A stretch of DNA of 64,000 nucleotides from Thermogemmatispora onikobensis (GCF_001748285.1 NZ_BDGT01000007.1:62001-126000); one strand, 5' to 3'; positions 41,999-51,178 are shown, counted from the stretch's first letter. Notes: generated by a model from the sequence alone, not told the origin. A program made the numbers and translations.

Positions 41999-42518
41999 GG
42001 CGATTCTCCTTGTGCGTTGCTGCATATGACTGACAGTGCTCCCTGACCGGTGGACGCGCGGGCCGGGCCGTTGCATGGTTGGTGTGGCGGCGGCGGCGAT
42101 CCCTCGCGTTGGTGGCTGGCCGAACACTGGGCCACGGCGTGTGGCCATGCTTACGGGTACGATCCGCTTCTGCTCCTGGTGACTGGCGAGCCGCCAGGTT
42201 GCTGGGCTGCGCCAGAATGCAAGCAAATAAGCAAGCGGACAAGTAAGTAAGCACGAGAAAAGAAGAGCACGCAGGGGGCGAGGTCAATGGTAGGGTCCCT
42301 GGGGTGAGACGCGCCGTGGTCCTGCGGCGGGTGGCATTGGCCTCACCTGGCGGCGGGGGCCCCGTCCCTGAAAGGGCCTCCACCGTTTCCCTACGTGTTC
42401 TTTACTTTATTATGCCGAGTGACCATGTACATCAGAAAGTACTTATGTTATCATTTCCCTAGACATCTTTATCATTTCGAGGGGTTCTCTTCTTTTGGGC
42501 GTCGGGGGAGGCCTATCC
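41999..42518. other. Intergenic upstream of divergent regulators
   Basis: No gene seen. AT content rises sharply after about 42400, where a weak plus-strand promoter can be placed. A stretch with repeated AAGCAAATAAGCAAG-type words lies near 42220-42250. Confidence 0.5.
42426..42454 (+). promoter_or_regulatory. Weak promoter candidate for the NB-ARC-TPR gene
   Basis: TGTACA at 42426-42431 and TATCAT at 42449-42454 with a 17-base spacer. Matches are 4/6 and 5/6. The region is AT-rich and 65 bases before the start. Confidence 0.33.
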
Positions 42519-45245
42519 ATGAGCAGCAACCGATCGGTGGAGGAGCCACCGCGGCCCCGCGTGCGTCTCGTGGAGGCTCGCATGAGCCGTGGCTGGTCGC
42601 AGCAGGAGGTGGCTGAGCGACTGGGGACGACGCATGTCAATGTGAGCCGCTGGGAGCGCGGGGTGACGAAGCCCAATCCGTATTTTCGACGCAAGTTGTG
42701 TCGGCTGTTTGGGTTGACAGAGGAGGAGCTGGACCTGGCGCCCGCTGTGAGCGAGGCGTCGGGGCGGGAGGCGCAGGCAGGAGTGGGGGGTGGAGCGGAG
42801 GGGATGGCTGGCGGTGGTGGGCCGGAGCAGGGCGAGCAGGAGCTGCTGCGAGGTGGCCGTGACTCTGGTCCGCTGGGGGAGGTGACGGGCGGGCGTCCGG
42901 CTGAGACGATTATTGATCCGATGATTCCTTTGCCGCCGCCGGTGCGCCTGGTGGGACGCGATGCTGAGTTGCAGCGTATTAAGGGGCGTCTTTTTGCCGG
43001 TGAGGCGGTGGCTCTGAGCGCTTTGAATGGGTTGCCTGGGGTGGGCAAGACTTCGTTGGCGGTGGCCCTGGCGCATGATCCCGAGGTGCGGGCCTATTTC
43101 AAGGATGGCATTCTCTGGGCGGCGCTGGGGCCACGTCCTCATATGACGGGTCTCTTGAGCCGTTGGGGGGCTTTGTTGGGCTTGCCGGCGACGGAGGTGG
43201 CCGGGCTGACGAGTCTGGAGGCCTGGGCCAGGGCTTTGCGTACGGCGATCGGGCCGCGGCGGATGCTGCTGGTCATTGATGACGCCTGGCGGATTGAGGA
43301 GGCGCTGGCGTTGAAGGTGGGCGGCGCCCAGTGCGCTCATTTGTTGACGACGCGCTTTGCACATGTGGCGACGGAGTTTGCGGTGGAGGGGGCGGCGGCG
43401 ATCACGGAGTTGGGCGAGGAGGATAGTGTGCAGCTCTTGCGCTTGCTGGCGCCGACGGCGGTGGAGCAGGAGCCGGAGCGCGTGCGGGTTTTGGTGCGGG
43501 CGGTTGGCGGGTTGCCGTTGGCCTTGACGTTAATTGGGAATTATTTGCGTAAGGAGAGCTATGCAGGTCAGGTGCGCCGTATTCGGGCGGCGCTGCAGCG
43601 GCTGAGCGATGCGCGGGTGAGGCTGGGTTTGACGGAGTCGCGGGGCCCGGTGGAGGTGCATTCGAGCCTGCCAGGCGAGCCGGTGCTGTCGCTGCAGTCG
43701 GTGATTGCAGTCTCGGATGAGCAGCTGAGCCAGGCGGCGCGGTCGGCGTTGTATGCGCTCTCGGTTTTTCCGCCGAAGCCGGCGAGCTTTTCGGAGGAGG
43801 CGGCCCTGGCGGTGGCGGCCTGTTCGACGGATGAGTTGGATGCGCTGGTGGATGCGGGTTTGCTGGAGAGCAATGGCGGCGATCGCTATTTGTTGCATCA
43901 GGTGATTGCGGATTATGCGCGGACGCGCCTGGAGGCCCAGGGTGAGGAGGCGGTGCAGGCCCCTTTTGCCCGCCTGATGGAGTATGCAATCGATTATGCT
44001 GAGGAGCATCGGACGGATTACGAGCTGCTGGAGCGGGAGAGTGCGGTGATTGTGGCCGGTCTGGAGGCGGCCTATATGCTGGGACGACAGGCGGAGCTGG
44101 TGCGCGGGGCGGTGACGTTTGCGCCGTTCTTGCTGGTGCGGGCCTCGTATGGGGTGGCCGAGCTGTGGCTGCAGCGTGCTCAGGCGGCGGCCCAGGCCCT
44201 GGGCGATCAGCACGGGATGACAGGGGTGCTGCTCTACCGCGGGCAGATCGCACTGCGCCAGGGGGATTATGCCGCTGCCGAGGGCTATTCTCAGGAGGGG
44301 CTGCAGCTGGCCCGCGCCCTGGGCGATCCCGAGCGTATCTGTGCCCTGCTGACGGATTTGGGAACGGTCTTTTCAAGGCGTGGAATTTATGTGCAGGCTG
44401 GAGTCTATCTGCAAGAAGGGCTGCAGATAGCGCGGCAGATCGGTCATAAGGAGCAGATTTGCGAGCTACTGGGCAAGCTTGGGGAGATTGCTGCTCGCCT
44501 TGGAGACTATGGCCAAGCCGATGCCTATCTCCAGGAGGGGCTGGCTCTGGCCAGGGAAATTGGAGATCGTGAGCGTATCTGCTTGATGCTGGCTAGCTTG
44601 GGTGCTTCTGCCGGAGAGCAGGGGAAGCATCTTCTGGCCAAGGAGTACGCTCAGGAAGCCTTGTCATTGGCCAGGCTCATGAGCCACTTCGAATGGATGA
44701 GCCTATTGCTTATCAATTTAGGGGAAGCTGAAACTGAGTTAGGAAACTATGAATTGGCTGATGCGTATTTCGATGAAGCATTGATGCTTGCAAGAAATAT
44801 AGATCACAAGGAATTAATGTGCGCTATATTTATTAATGAGGCTATAATTAATAGGAGAAGATTTCAGCTTCAAAAGGCTGAAATGCTTCTGAAAGAGGGT
44901 TTGATACTAGCACAAGAACTAGGAGTTCCTTATTTTATTTGTCATGTCTTAAATGAATATGGCAATATATATATACAAAGAAATCAGATTGAAGATGCTA
45001 GAAAAACTTTTCAGGATATGATGAATACCATACCAGGAGGGGCACAAGATTTGGTAGCCCTTGCTCAGTATGGACTGGCTAGAATAGCGGCATTAGAGGG
45101 AAAGAAAGATGAGGCTAAGGAAATGGCTCGAAAAAGTTCAGTAATCTTGCGATCTATAGGACATCGATCTATAGCGGAAATAGAAGATTGGCTTGTGCAT
45201 CTGGAAGATAATGGCGAAGGGGCTATCGAGACAGGTGAACAATAA
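42519..45245 (+). CDS. XRE-NB-ARC-TPR regulator (STAND ATPase)
   Basis: A 908-residue protein. XRE helix-turn-helix (about 17-73, with SRGWSQQEVAERLGTTHVNV), an acidic/Gly-rich hinge, an NB-ARC ATPase (Walker A GLPGVGKTS with K177, Walker B LLVIDDAW with D254, GLPLAL motif), a winged linker and about eight TPR repeats to the C-terminus. STAND proteins of this layout switch on when a ligand meets the TPR region. ATG at 42519 follows GGGGGAGG. The base composition changes strikingly inside the gene: GC-rich with G-ending codons up to about 44,200, then AT-rich from about 44,680 to the end, without loss of frame. It faces a tiny secreted-peptide gene 52 bases beyond its stop. Confidence 0.9.
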   Translation: MSSNRSVEEPPRPRVRLVEARMSRGWSQQEVAERLGTTHVNVSRWERGVTKPNPYFRRKLCRLFGLTEEELDLAPAVSEASGREAQAGVGGGAEGMAGGGGPEQGEQELLRGGRDSGPLGEVTGGRPAETIIDPMIPLPPPVRLVGRDAELQRIKGRLFAGEAVALSALNGLPGVGKTSLAVALAHDPEVRAYFKDGILWAALGPRPHMTGLLSRWGALLGLPATEVAGLTSLEAWARALRTAIGPRRMLLVIDDAWRIEEALALKVGGAQCAHLLTTRFAHVATEFAVEGAAAITELGEEDSVQLLRLLAPTAVEQEPERVRVLVRAVGGLPLALTLIGNYLRKESYAGQVRRIRAALQRLSDARVRLGLTESRGPVEVHSSLPGEPVLSLQSVIAVSDEQLSQAARSALYALSVFPPKPASFSEEAALAVAACSTDELDALVDAGLLESNGGDRYLLHQVIADYARTRLEAQGEEAVQAPFARLMEYAIDYAEEHRTDYELLERESAVIVAGLEAAYMLGRQAELVRGAVTFAPFLLVRASYGVAELWLQRAQAAAQALGDQHGMTGVLLYRGQIALRQGDYAAAEGYSQEGLQLARALGDPERICALLTDLGTVFSRRGIYVQAGVYLQEGLQIARQIGHKEQICELLGKLGEIAARLGDYGQADAYLQEGLALAREIGDRERICLMLASLGASAGEQGKHLLAKEYAQEALSLARLMSHFEWMSLLLINLGEAETELGNYELADAYFDEALMLARNIDHKELMCAIFINEAIINRRRFQLQKAEMLLKEGLILAQELGVPYFICHVLNEYGNIYIQRNQIEDARKTFQDMMNTIPGGAQDLVALAQYGLARIAALEGKKDEAKEMARKSSVILRSIGHRSIAEIEDWLVHLEDNGEGAIETGEQ

Positions 45246-45297
45246 GCAGCTTCTGTCACCGGTTTCTCAAGCCCCTTACAGATCTTTCAAGCTTGCT

Positions 45298-45426
45298 TTA
45301 GAGAGGCCACCAGTAAATATTCGGGCTAGCCGCGTGGGTGGCCAGTGGAGTAATCGTCAGAGCCAGAGCGACGACGGCCAGCAGGACGACCAGTGGAACG
45401 ATCCAGCGCAGATTCTTCTTCAGCAT
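45298..45426 (-). CDS. Tiny secreted peptide precursor, 42 residues
   Basis: Found by reading the minus strand; too short for usual gene callers. The ATG at 45426 follows GGGGAGG with 8-base spacing. The product starts MLKKNLRW, continues with a long hydrophobic core and ends ATHAASPNIYWWPL. The A-H-A motif fits signal peptidase I cleavage, which would release a peptide of about nine to ten residues (ASPNIYWWPL). The stop is a TAA at 45298-45300, convergent with the XRE-NB-ARC-TPR gene. Such short exported peptides next to XRE-TPR proteins are the hallmark of RRNPP peptide signalling in Firmicutes. Here the pairing is inference; a plain small secreted protein is the alternative. Confidence 0.62.
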   Translation of the reverse strand: MLKKNLRWIVPLVVLLAVVALALTITPLATHAASPNIYWWPL

Positions 45427-45487
45427 TGTGAAACCTCCCCAATCGAAATCATCAAATAAGTGAGCCTCGGCAAAGTGAACTGCGAAC

Positions 45488-45505
45488 CCTCGCCGAAAGG
45501 CGAGG
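45488..45505 (+). other. 7-bp hairpin with GAAA tetraloop
   Basis: CCTCGCC and GGCGAGG pair perfectly around GAAA on the plus strand (TTTC on the minus). It lies 60-80 bases upstream of the peptide start. Could be the end of the region's upstream transcript or part of the peptide mRNA leader. Confidence 0.5.
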
Positions 45506-46588
45506 TGAGGAGTATGGCAAACAGGCGTACCTAGTGAGTAAGCGAGCTATGACTGGCCTGCCTGATCCAGGCACTGGCCCGGGTCGGCGGCGGTGGCGCG
45601 CGCAGATAGCCCTCCTCGCAGCGGTGGATAGCGTCCAGCCCGGCCTGGTTCGTCCCACGTCCCAGGCTCTCGGCCCCTTTGGCGAACGGAGCTGGATGGG
45701 CAGATCAATTGAGCTAAGCTGAGCCGGGGCGGGCAGAAGAGGAGGTAGCTGCCATTGACGGCGACCATCCAAACTGCCCTGTCATGCTGTCGAGACGCAT
45801 CCTACTGCTTTCCGTAACCTTCGGGCCATTCTGTGGTAATGATGCACTGGCGCTGGCTTACAACTGACTGGTTCAGGCGACTCGACCGACTGATTAACCA
45901 ACCAACGAACTAACTTACGGCAAGCCCCTGGTTACGTGATGGCCTGACAGACGTGGCTGCAGTCGCGAATGAGAACCGACTGACCTGCTCACCCCGTTTG
46001 TTCAGCTGGCTGACCAGGCCCTTTACGGTGAACCTGATCTGAGCTGCCCTTTGGCTGCTCCTGGGCCGCTGGGATGGGGTCCTGTGCCGCCACGGCGCGA
46101 GTTGCTGACGACCGACCGCCCCTGCGAGGGGAGCTAGCCGCCGCGCCACCGACGACCGACCTGCAAACTGAGCCACAGCGATGCAATCGTCTAATCTTGT
46201 TCAAGGTACCCTGGTCCGAGCGAGCCGGCCATCCCGAGCGGGTGGGGCAGTGCTACAAGCGCTGCACCCTGGATAGCTGGCCCTGACCGACCAGCACGAG
46301 CGGTCCTTCTCCTCCCCACCGGTAGATCCGGGCCGCTCAGTCCTTCCTGACAACCTTGGCGTATCGTTTTCCCGATACGCACATCTCTCACACTCGGGAA
46401 GATTACCCGAAGATTCGCCAACCTTCAGGAACTCCCTCAAAGAATCCATCGAAAGTACTATCGTCTTCACGAAGAGTCTTGAAGAAGACAGCCTGGTATC
46501 ACTGCCCGCTCCTTTGGCCTGCCAGGCTGAACGAGAGAGGCGCGGGAGGAGTCGAGGAGGTGTGACCTCAAAGGAGGTTGCTTGCACC

Positions 46589-46679
46589 CCGGCAAAAAGC
46601 CGGCGGTCTGGCCCAATCAGCTATGAATGAGGCGACAGTCTCGCCGTGAACCGGCTCATTGCCGGCTCCCTCTGGGAGC
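46589..46679 (+). other. Cluster of four short hairpins, possible structured RNA
   Basis: Within 91 bases there are four stems: CCGGC/GCCGG around AAAAA (46589-46603), GGCGA/TCGCC around CAGTC (46631-46645), CCGGC/GCCGG around TCATT (46651-46665), and GCTCCC/GGGAGC around TCT (46665-46679, sharing one base with the previous stem). The density is unusual for an intergenic region. I could not match a known riboswitch family. Confidence 0.4.
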
Positions 46680-47429
46680 TGCTAGTAGATGCAAAGAGAG
46701 AGCGGGCCAGGGTGCTGACTCTCACAGGGACAAAGCTGTGATCTGAGTAGCATTCCAGAGGTGAAGCAATGCGCGTCATCGCCGGGGCATAGTCAGACGA
46801 AGCCGCTGGCTAGCGATTGTTCTCTGTCTTATACCGACTGCCTGCACTGTACTCATCAGCGCCGAAGGCGGAGGAGGCGCTAGACCGGGCCAGGCGGCAG
46901 TAACCCCTCCCTCGTGGACACACTCGTCGGTTCCCACCCACGACTGCGACTGCACCGCGGCGAAGCGTACCCGTGCCAGTGATCCAGACCTCCTGTCCCA
47001 GTGTCTTGCCCAGCAATCCCCCTGGCACATGGGCTGCGATCATGCGCCTGTTGCCTCTGGGAGCCACCAGAGCCTTGTCTACATCTATGACGAGGGTCAG
47101 TCGCAGACCCCGGCTTTCCACGATCATCTTGTGCGTGACGATGTCGCCACTGATCAGCGAGTGACCATTACCACTAACAGTATCAAGACACTTTTCAACT
47201 TGCCACGCTGAGTACGGATGGTCGTAGCCAGCCACGTATTCTGGTTCTTCGGCTCCTCTCGCGCATAGGGATGACTGGAGAGGACGGGAAAGCTTCTTTG
47301 CAGGAAGCTCCCCCGTCCTCTGTTCCCTTCTCCTGCATCGTGCGGTCTCACCTTGTAAGCTTGCCGGAGAGGTCCCGGGCACGGGCAGCGGTGAGCGACC
47401 CGCCAGCCCTGTTCGCTCGTGGCCTGACT

Positions 47430-47849
47430 TCATAATTTTTGCCCATAGGCTGCCACAAAGCAGTAGCAAGTATTTAGAGCATCCCATTCTTTACCAGCCT
47501 GCTCTATAATGTTATGGATCTCTTGCTCCTGCATTTTGAAATAGGCAGCGATGGGAGGCGTCATAGCCTTCCAGCCCTCGCGGATGTCCAGAGAGAAGAG
47601 GGAGCCGAGGCGACCCGCCCATGCGCTGATTGGGGCATCGATCATGTGGCGCTCGACGTTCAGGACAGCGCGCAGCACATAATGCTGGAAGTCGAGGCGG
47701 TTGACCTCGCCCAGGTCCTTGGGAAGCAGGTAGGGCTGTTGGCCCAGATAGCGACGCGAGCTTGTCCGAGATGGGAGTACACTCTCCTCGAGGCCTGTTC
47801 GGCGGATAGATGCCGGACACGAGCGGCGTCGAAAGAACCACCAGCGCAT
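47430..47849 (-). CDS. Core-deleted methyltransferase paralogue (139 residues)
   Basis: Shares both ends of the array proteins: the N-terminal tag MRWWFFRRR, then SSRRYLGQQPYLLPKDLGEV, joined directly to the C-terminal part WAGRLGSLFSLDIREGWK and ending VAAYGQKL. About 176 residues, including the SAM-binding motif I, are absent, yet the frame is unbroken, so it cannot be a methyltransferase. It may be an internally deleted relic or a small protein that keeps the tag and the C-terminal region, for example as an interaction partner. It is the last gene of the array, 105 bases beyond the copy at 47955. A ribosome-binding-like GAAAGGAGTG precedes the ATG, so translation is possible. Confidence 0.7.
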   Translation of the reverse strand: MRWWFFRRRSCPASIRRTGLEESVLPSRTSSRRYLGQQPYLLPKDLGEVNRLDFQHYVLRAVLNVERHMIDAPISAWAGRLGSLFSLDIREGWKAMTPPIAAYFKMQEQEIHNIIEQAGKEWDALNTCYCFVAAYGQKL

Positions 47850-47954
47850 AAGGGCTACTCACTCCTTTCTGGTGAAATAGGGCAAGCGCTCGCTCAGTCA
47901 GGCTCTGGCATGAGAGCTGCTGAAGCAAGAGGTAGAGCCAGTTGCGAGCCTCCC

Positions 47955-48902
47955 TCAGCTGCTATAAGGCTTCTGGCCGTAGGCGGCGACGACGTGGTAG
48001 CGCGTCTGCAGGGTGTTCCACTCCTGTCCGGCCTGTTCGATGAGGGCCAGGACCTCCTGCTCCGACATCTGGAAGCGGGCGGCAATGAGGGAGCTGATCG
48101 CTTTACCGGCCTCGCGCAAATCCAGGGAGAGCAGGGAGCCAACGCGCCCGCCCCAATCGCCCAGTGGAATATCGATGTCCTGGCGATTGACCTGTATCAG
48201 CCCGGCCTGATGCAGGAAAGAGTCCAGGGAGCGGAGGACCCCACCCTCGTTGTCGAGGCCACGGAGGGCACCTAGCTGGCCCATGAGATAGAGAAATTGC
48301 TGGGTAGCTGGTCCGGCTGGATTGAAATGACTGACATGGGTGCCCGCCTCGACCAACTCGACCCAGCCGCCGGGGACGGTGACGCGCACGAGTTCTCGCA
48401 CAACATTCGGCCAGGCCGCGAGAGGAATAGCCAGCACGAGCAGGCGTTGATGGACAAAATCGAAGGTCTCGTTCTCAAAGGGGAGGCCCTTCAGGGCATC
48501 GCCCTGGACGAAGCGGTAGTTAGCTGGTGGAGTAGTAGCTTTAGCTTTGGCAGGCTCCAGATCGAGGCCGATGACCTCGGCCTGGGGGAATTGCTGAGCG
48601 AGTTCAATGGCCCACTGGCCGGTGCCACAGCCAACGTCGAGGATGCTGCGCGGCTGGACGATGGGCGCTAAATAGTTACCACGCAGTGCGGAACGCAGGA
48701 CATAATGCTGAAAGTCCAGGCGGTTGACCTCGCCCAGGTCTTTGGGGAGCAGATAGGGCTGCTCGTCCAGATAGCGGCGCGAGGCTGGTGAACCTGGCTG
48801 GGGTGGCTCGCTGACTGCTGGACGAGGCGCAGGCCGAACAGAGTCAGCAGGTGTGATAGATGCGTTTGTCTCGCGGCGCTGGCGAAAGAACCACCAGGGC
48901 AT
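47955..48902 (-). CDS. LaeA/UMTA-like class I methyltransferase, array copy H
   Basis: A 315-residue protein and the most diverged intact copy. N-terminal tag MPWWFFRQRR, a variable Pro/Ser linker, then the block DEQPYLLPKDLGEVNRLDF. The SAM-binding motif I is ILDVGCGTGQWAIELA, with the acidic post-I residue in VIGLDLEPAKAK and motif IV-like FDFVHQRL. The block order (LPKD, RLDFQH, then GCGTGQW, FDFVH and PGGWVEL) is that of the fungal LaeA/UMTA family, which affects secondary metabolism and development. Its linker before RFVQGDALKGLPFEN is distinct from the other copies. The gene is 105 bases from the deleted copy. Substrate is unknown for the family in bacteria; methyl transfer to a small molecule or protein is inferred. 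Confidence 0.85.
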   Translation of the reverse strand: MPWWFFRQRRETNASITPADSVRPAPRPAVSEPPQPGSPASRRYLDEQPYLLPKDLGEVNRLDFQHYVLRSALRGNYLAPIVQPRSILDVGCGTGQWAIELAQQFPQAEVIGLDLEPAKAKATTPPANYRFVQGDALKGLPFENETFDFVHQRLLVLAIPLAAWPNVVRELVRVTVPGGWVELVEAGTHVSHFNPAGPATQQFLYLMGQLGALRGLDNEGGVLRSLDSFLHQAGLIQVNRQDIDIPLGDWGGRVGSLLSLDLREAGKAISSLIAARFQMSEQEVLALIEQAGQEWNTLQTRYHVVAAYGQKPYSS

Positions 48903-49036
48903 GAGAGATTCCTCCTTGCGGGCAAGTTAATGCTCATACGAGCTAAATAGTACAGCATTGGGCAATGGCTTGTTCATCGCGTGAATGGCCCTGGGCCCTA
49001 GGTCACAGCGAAGTCACGGCGTGTCCAGCAGGGCTT

Positions 49037-49140
49037 TCAGACCTGACGGGCATGGTCAATGATGGCTAGCACTTCCTGCTCAGACCTCTCGAAACGAGCC
49101 ACACGGAAGCTCTGATTACCTCTCGGGCTTCACTACTCCA
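49037..49140 (-). pseudogene. C-terminal remnant of another array methyltransferase
   Basis: Minus-strand codons 49037-49096 read RFERSEQEVLAIIDHARQV and stop, clearly matching RFGRSEQEILQLIEQA of the intact copies. Just upstream, in another frame (about 49097-49140), SSEAREVIRASV resembles REACKAISAPI. The rest of that copy is gone. The flanking 48903-49410 interval otherwise holds no gene. Confidence 0.65.
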
Positions 49141-49410
49141 GGCGAAAGCTGTCAAGAAACTGAGGCATTCCCGACTTGCTTCAGGAGAGTAGAACAAGCT
49201 CCCCTGTGAAGCCGGCTGTGTTGCCTCTGGGGGCGAGCCAGGGGATGAGAGAGTGTGTGTGCTCCCCTCCCACTGGCTGGCTGTACCTGCACAAGCAGGG
49301 AGCTGGGTCTTGCATCACCAGGGCAGGCGCTCAGGTCCTGCGACCTGAGCGTATGTGATTCTGTCGAGGAGGCGCCGATCAGTCCCCACTGCCCTCTGAT
49401 GAGCATGGGT

Positions 49411-50210
49411 CTAGGTGGTCGGTGGTTTTCTTCCATAAGCAACGGCAAGCCGGTAGCGCGTATCAAAATTCATTAATTCTCTTGTTGCTTCTTCAATCAA
49501 ATCAGGATCTTCCTGCTCTGGGATCTGGAGGCAGGCGACTATGGCGCTGCTGAGTCCCTTTGAACTCTCCCGGAAATCGAGGGTCAGCAAGGAACCGAGG
49601 CGTTCACCCCGCTGGCTCAGAGGCACCTCGAAGCATTGGTATTCTACCCTGGCCAGTCTGGCATCGCGCAGATAGCGGTCGAGGGAACGCATGATGACTC
49701 CCTCGGTATCAAGGCCGCGCTGGGCTGCCAGTTGCCCGGCCAGGAAGAGCAGGCGCTGATGGACGAAGTCGAAGGAGTTGTTGTCGAAGGGGAGGCCCTG
49801 CAAAATATCTCCCCGAACGAAGCGGTAGTTGGGAGGAGGAGAGGTAGTAGCTTTGACCTGTTCGAGGTCGAGGTCGACGACCTCGGCGTGGGGGAACTGC
49901 TGTGGTGGGCGAGTTCGAAGGCCCACTGGCCGGTGCCGCAGCCGACATCGAGGATGCGGCGCGGCTGCTCGATGGGGGCCAGGTAGTTGCCGTGCAGGGC
50001 GGCACGCAAGATATAGTGTTGGAAGTCGAGGCGGTTGACCTCGCCCAGGTCCTTGGGGAGCAGATAGGGCTGCTCGTCAAGGTAGTGACGGGAGGCAGCA
50101 AAGGATGGCAGGGTTGTCTCATCGTGAGACGGGCTGACCACGGACGGTTTGGGAGCGGTGGCATTGGCGGAAGCGTTCGTTGCGCAGAGGCGGAAGAACC
50201 ACCAGGGCAT
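49411..50210 (-). pseudogene. Frame-broken methyltransferase copy (G)
   Basis: The N-terminal frame starts at the ATG at 50210 with MPWWFFRLC, carries DEQPYLLPKDLGEVNRLDF and RRILDVGCGTGQWAFELAHH, then is thrown out of frame by an apparent 5-base insertion near 49898-49908 relative to the other copies. The downstream frame resumes with FPHAEVVDLDLEQVK and FDFVHQRLLFLA, but then lacks about 45 residues (the post-PGGWVEL region) before GQLAAQRGLDTEG. Two lesions make an active enzyme unlikely. It ends VAYGRKPPTT. It lies 47 bases downstream of copy F. Confidence 0.85.
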
Positions 50211-50257
50211 GAAACATGGCTCCTTCTAGTCTTGTCAAATCACTCTAGTTGGGTTAG

Positions 50258-51178
50258 TTAGTACGGTTTCTGACCATAAGCTACGATGTAGCTGTATTTT
50301 GTGTGATACCTGTTGAATTCTTGCAGCATTTCCTCGATAGCTGTAGCAACCTCCTGCTCTGTGATAGTGAACCGATGAGCAATTGGCGCGCTGAGTGCTT
50401 TCGCTCCTTCCCGGAAATTCAGTGCCATTAAAGAGCCGAGACGTCCACCCCATTCACCGACTGGGACTTCGATCTGACGACGCTCGATGTGGATGAGGCC
50501 AGTTGCTGAGAGATAGTGGTCCAGTGAGCTGGCTACCACTCCTTCGCTATCGATCCCTCGCAGAGCTGCTAACTGTCCTCCCAATGTGAAGAGTCGCTGA
50601 GTAACAGCACCCGAGGGAGTGAGGTCTTTTGGTGCAATACTGGCTTCGACGAGTTCGACCCAGCCGCCGGGAGCGGTGACCCGGGCCAGCTCCTGAACAG
50701 CTGTTGGCCAGGCTGCTTGAGGAATGGCCAGGAAGAGCAGGCGCTGATGAACGAAGTCGAAGGAGTTGTTGTCGAAGGGGAGGCCCTGCAAGATGTCCCC
50801 CTGGACGAAGCGGTAGTTGGGAGGGGGAGAGGTAGTAGCTTTGACCTGTTCGAGGTCGAGGCCGACGACCTCGGCCTGGGGGAACTGGTGGGCGAGTTCG
50901 AAGGCCCACTGACCGGTGCCGCAGCCGACGTCGAGGATGCGGCGCGGCTGCTGGAGGGGAGCTAAATAATTGCCGTGCAGGGCGGCACGCAAGATATAGT
51001 GTTGGAAGTCGAGGCGATTGACCTCGCCCAGGTCCTTGGGGAGCAGGTAGGGCTGTTCCTGCAGGTAGCGGCGGGAGCCTTGCAGGCGGGGGAGGGCGAC
51101 CTCACCGGGCAGCCAGCCAGAAGAGGACTGGGCAGGGGTAGTATTGCGAGAGCGGCGGCGGAAGAACCACCAGGGCAT
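50258..51178 (-). CDS. LaeA/UMTA-like class I methyltransferase, array copy F
   Basis: A 306-residue copy with the tag MPWWFFRRRSRN, a Thr/Pro/Ser linker and LPRLQGSRRYLQEQPYLL. SAM motifs are intact (ILDVGCGTGQWAFELA and VVGLDLEQVK). The C-terminal third, after WVELVEASIAPK, is unlike that of its neighbours (HIERRQIEVPVGEWG, then FTITEQEVATAIEEM) and ends IVAYGQKPY. The ATG at 51178 is 8 bases after GGAGG; a TTG two codons upstream is less likely. Its leader sequence is virtually the same as that of copy E, implying recent duplication of the 5' part. Enzyme fold is secure; substrate unknown. Confidence 0.87.
   Translation of the reverse strand: MPWWFFRRRSRNTTPAQSSSGWLPGEVALPRLQGSRRYLQEQPYLLPKDLGEVNRLDFQHYILRAALHGNYLAPLQQPRRILDVGCGTGQWAFELAHQFPQAEVVGLDLEQVKATTSPPPNYRFVQGDILQGLPFDNNSFDFVHQRLLFLAIPQAAWPTAVQELARVTAPGGWVELVEASIAPKDLTPSGAVTQRLFTLGGQLAALRGIDSEGVVASSLDHYLSATGLIHIERRQIEVPVGEWGGRLGSLMALNFREGAKALSAPIAHRFTITEQEVATAIEEMLQEFNRYHTKYSYIVAYGQKPY

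Larger units (their letters stand above)
45427..47429. other. 2-kb region without a convincing gene
   Basis: Contains the upstream region of the peptide gene, a GAAA-loop hairpin (45488-45505), a direct repeat GACGACCGACC near 46107 and 46149, and a cluster of small hairpins (46589-46679). A minus-strand frame (about 46850-47490) contains a plausible stretch, GLRLTLVIDVDKALVAP, but has no known family and no good start; it could be a gene relic. Codon pattern elsewhere looks non-coding. Confidence 0.5.

Noticed and set aside
46600-46650. Resemblance of CCCAATCAGCTATGAATGAG to the conserved end of ydaO/c-di-AMP riboswitches
   Set aside because: The other required parts (GGGGA and GGGTGAA-type segments in the right order) are absent and no typical target gene follows.
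46810-47487. 225-codon minus-strand open frame before the methyltransferase array
   Set aside because: The middle looks somewhat protein-like but no family, no good start and a noisy N-terminus; kept only as a possible relic.
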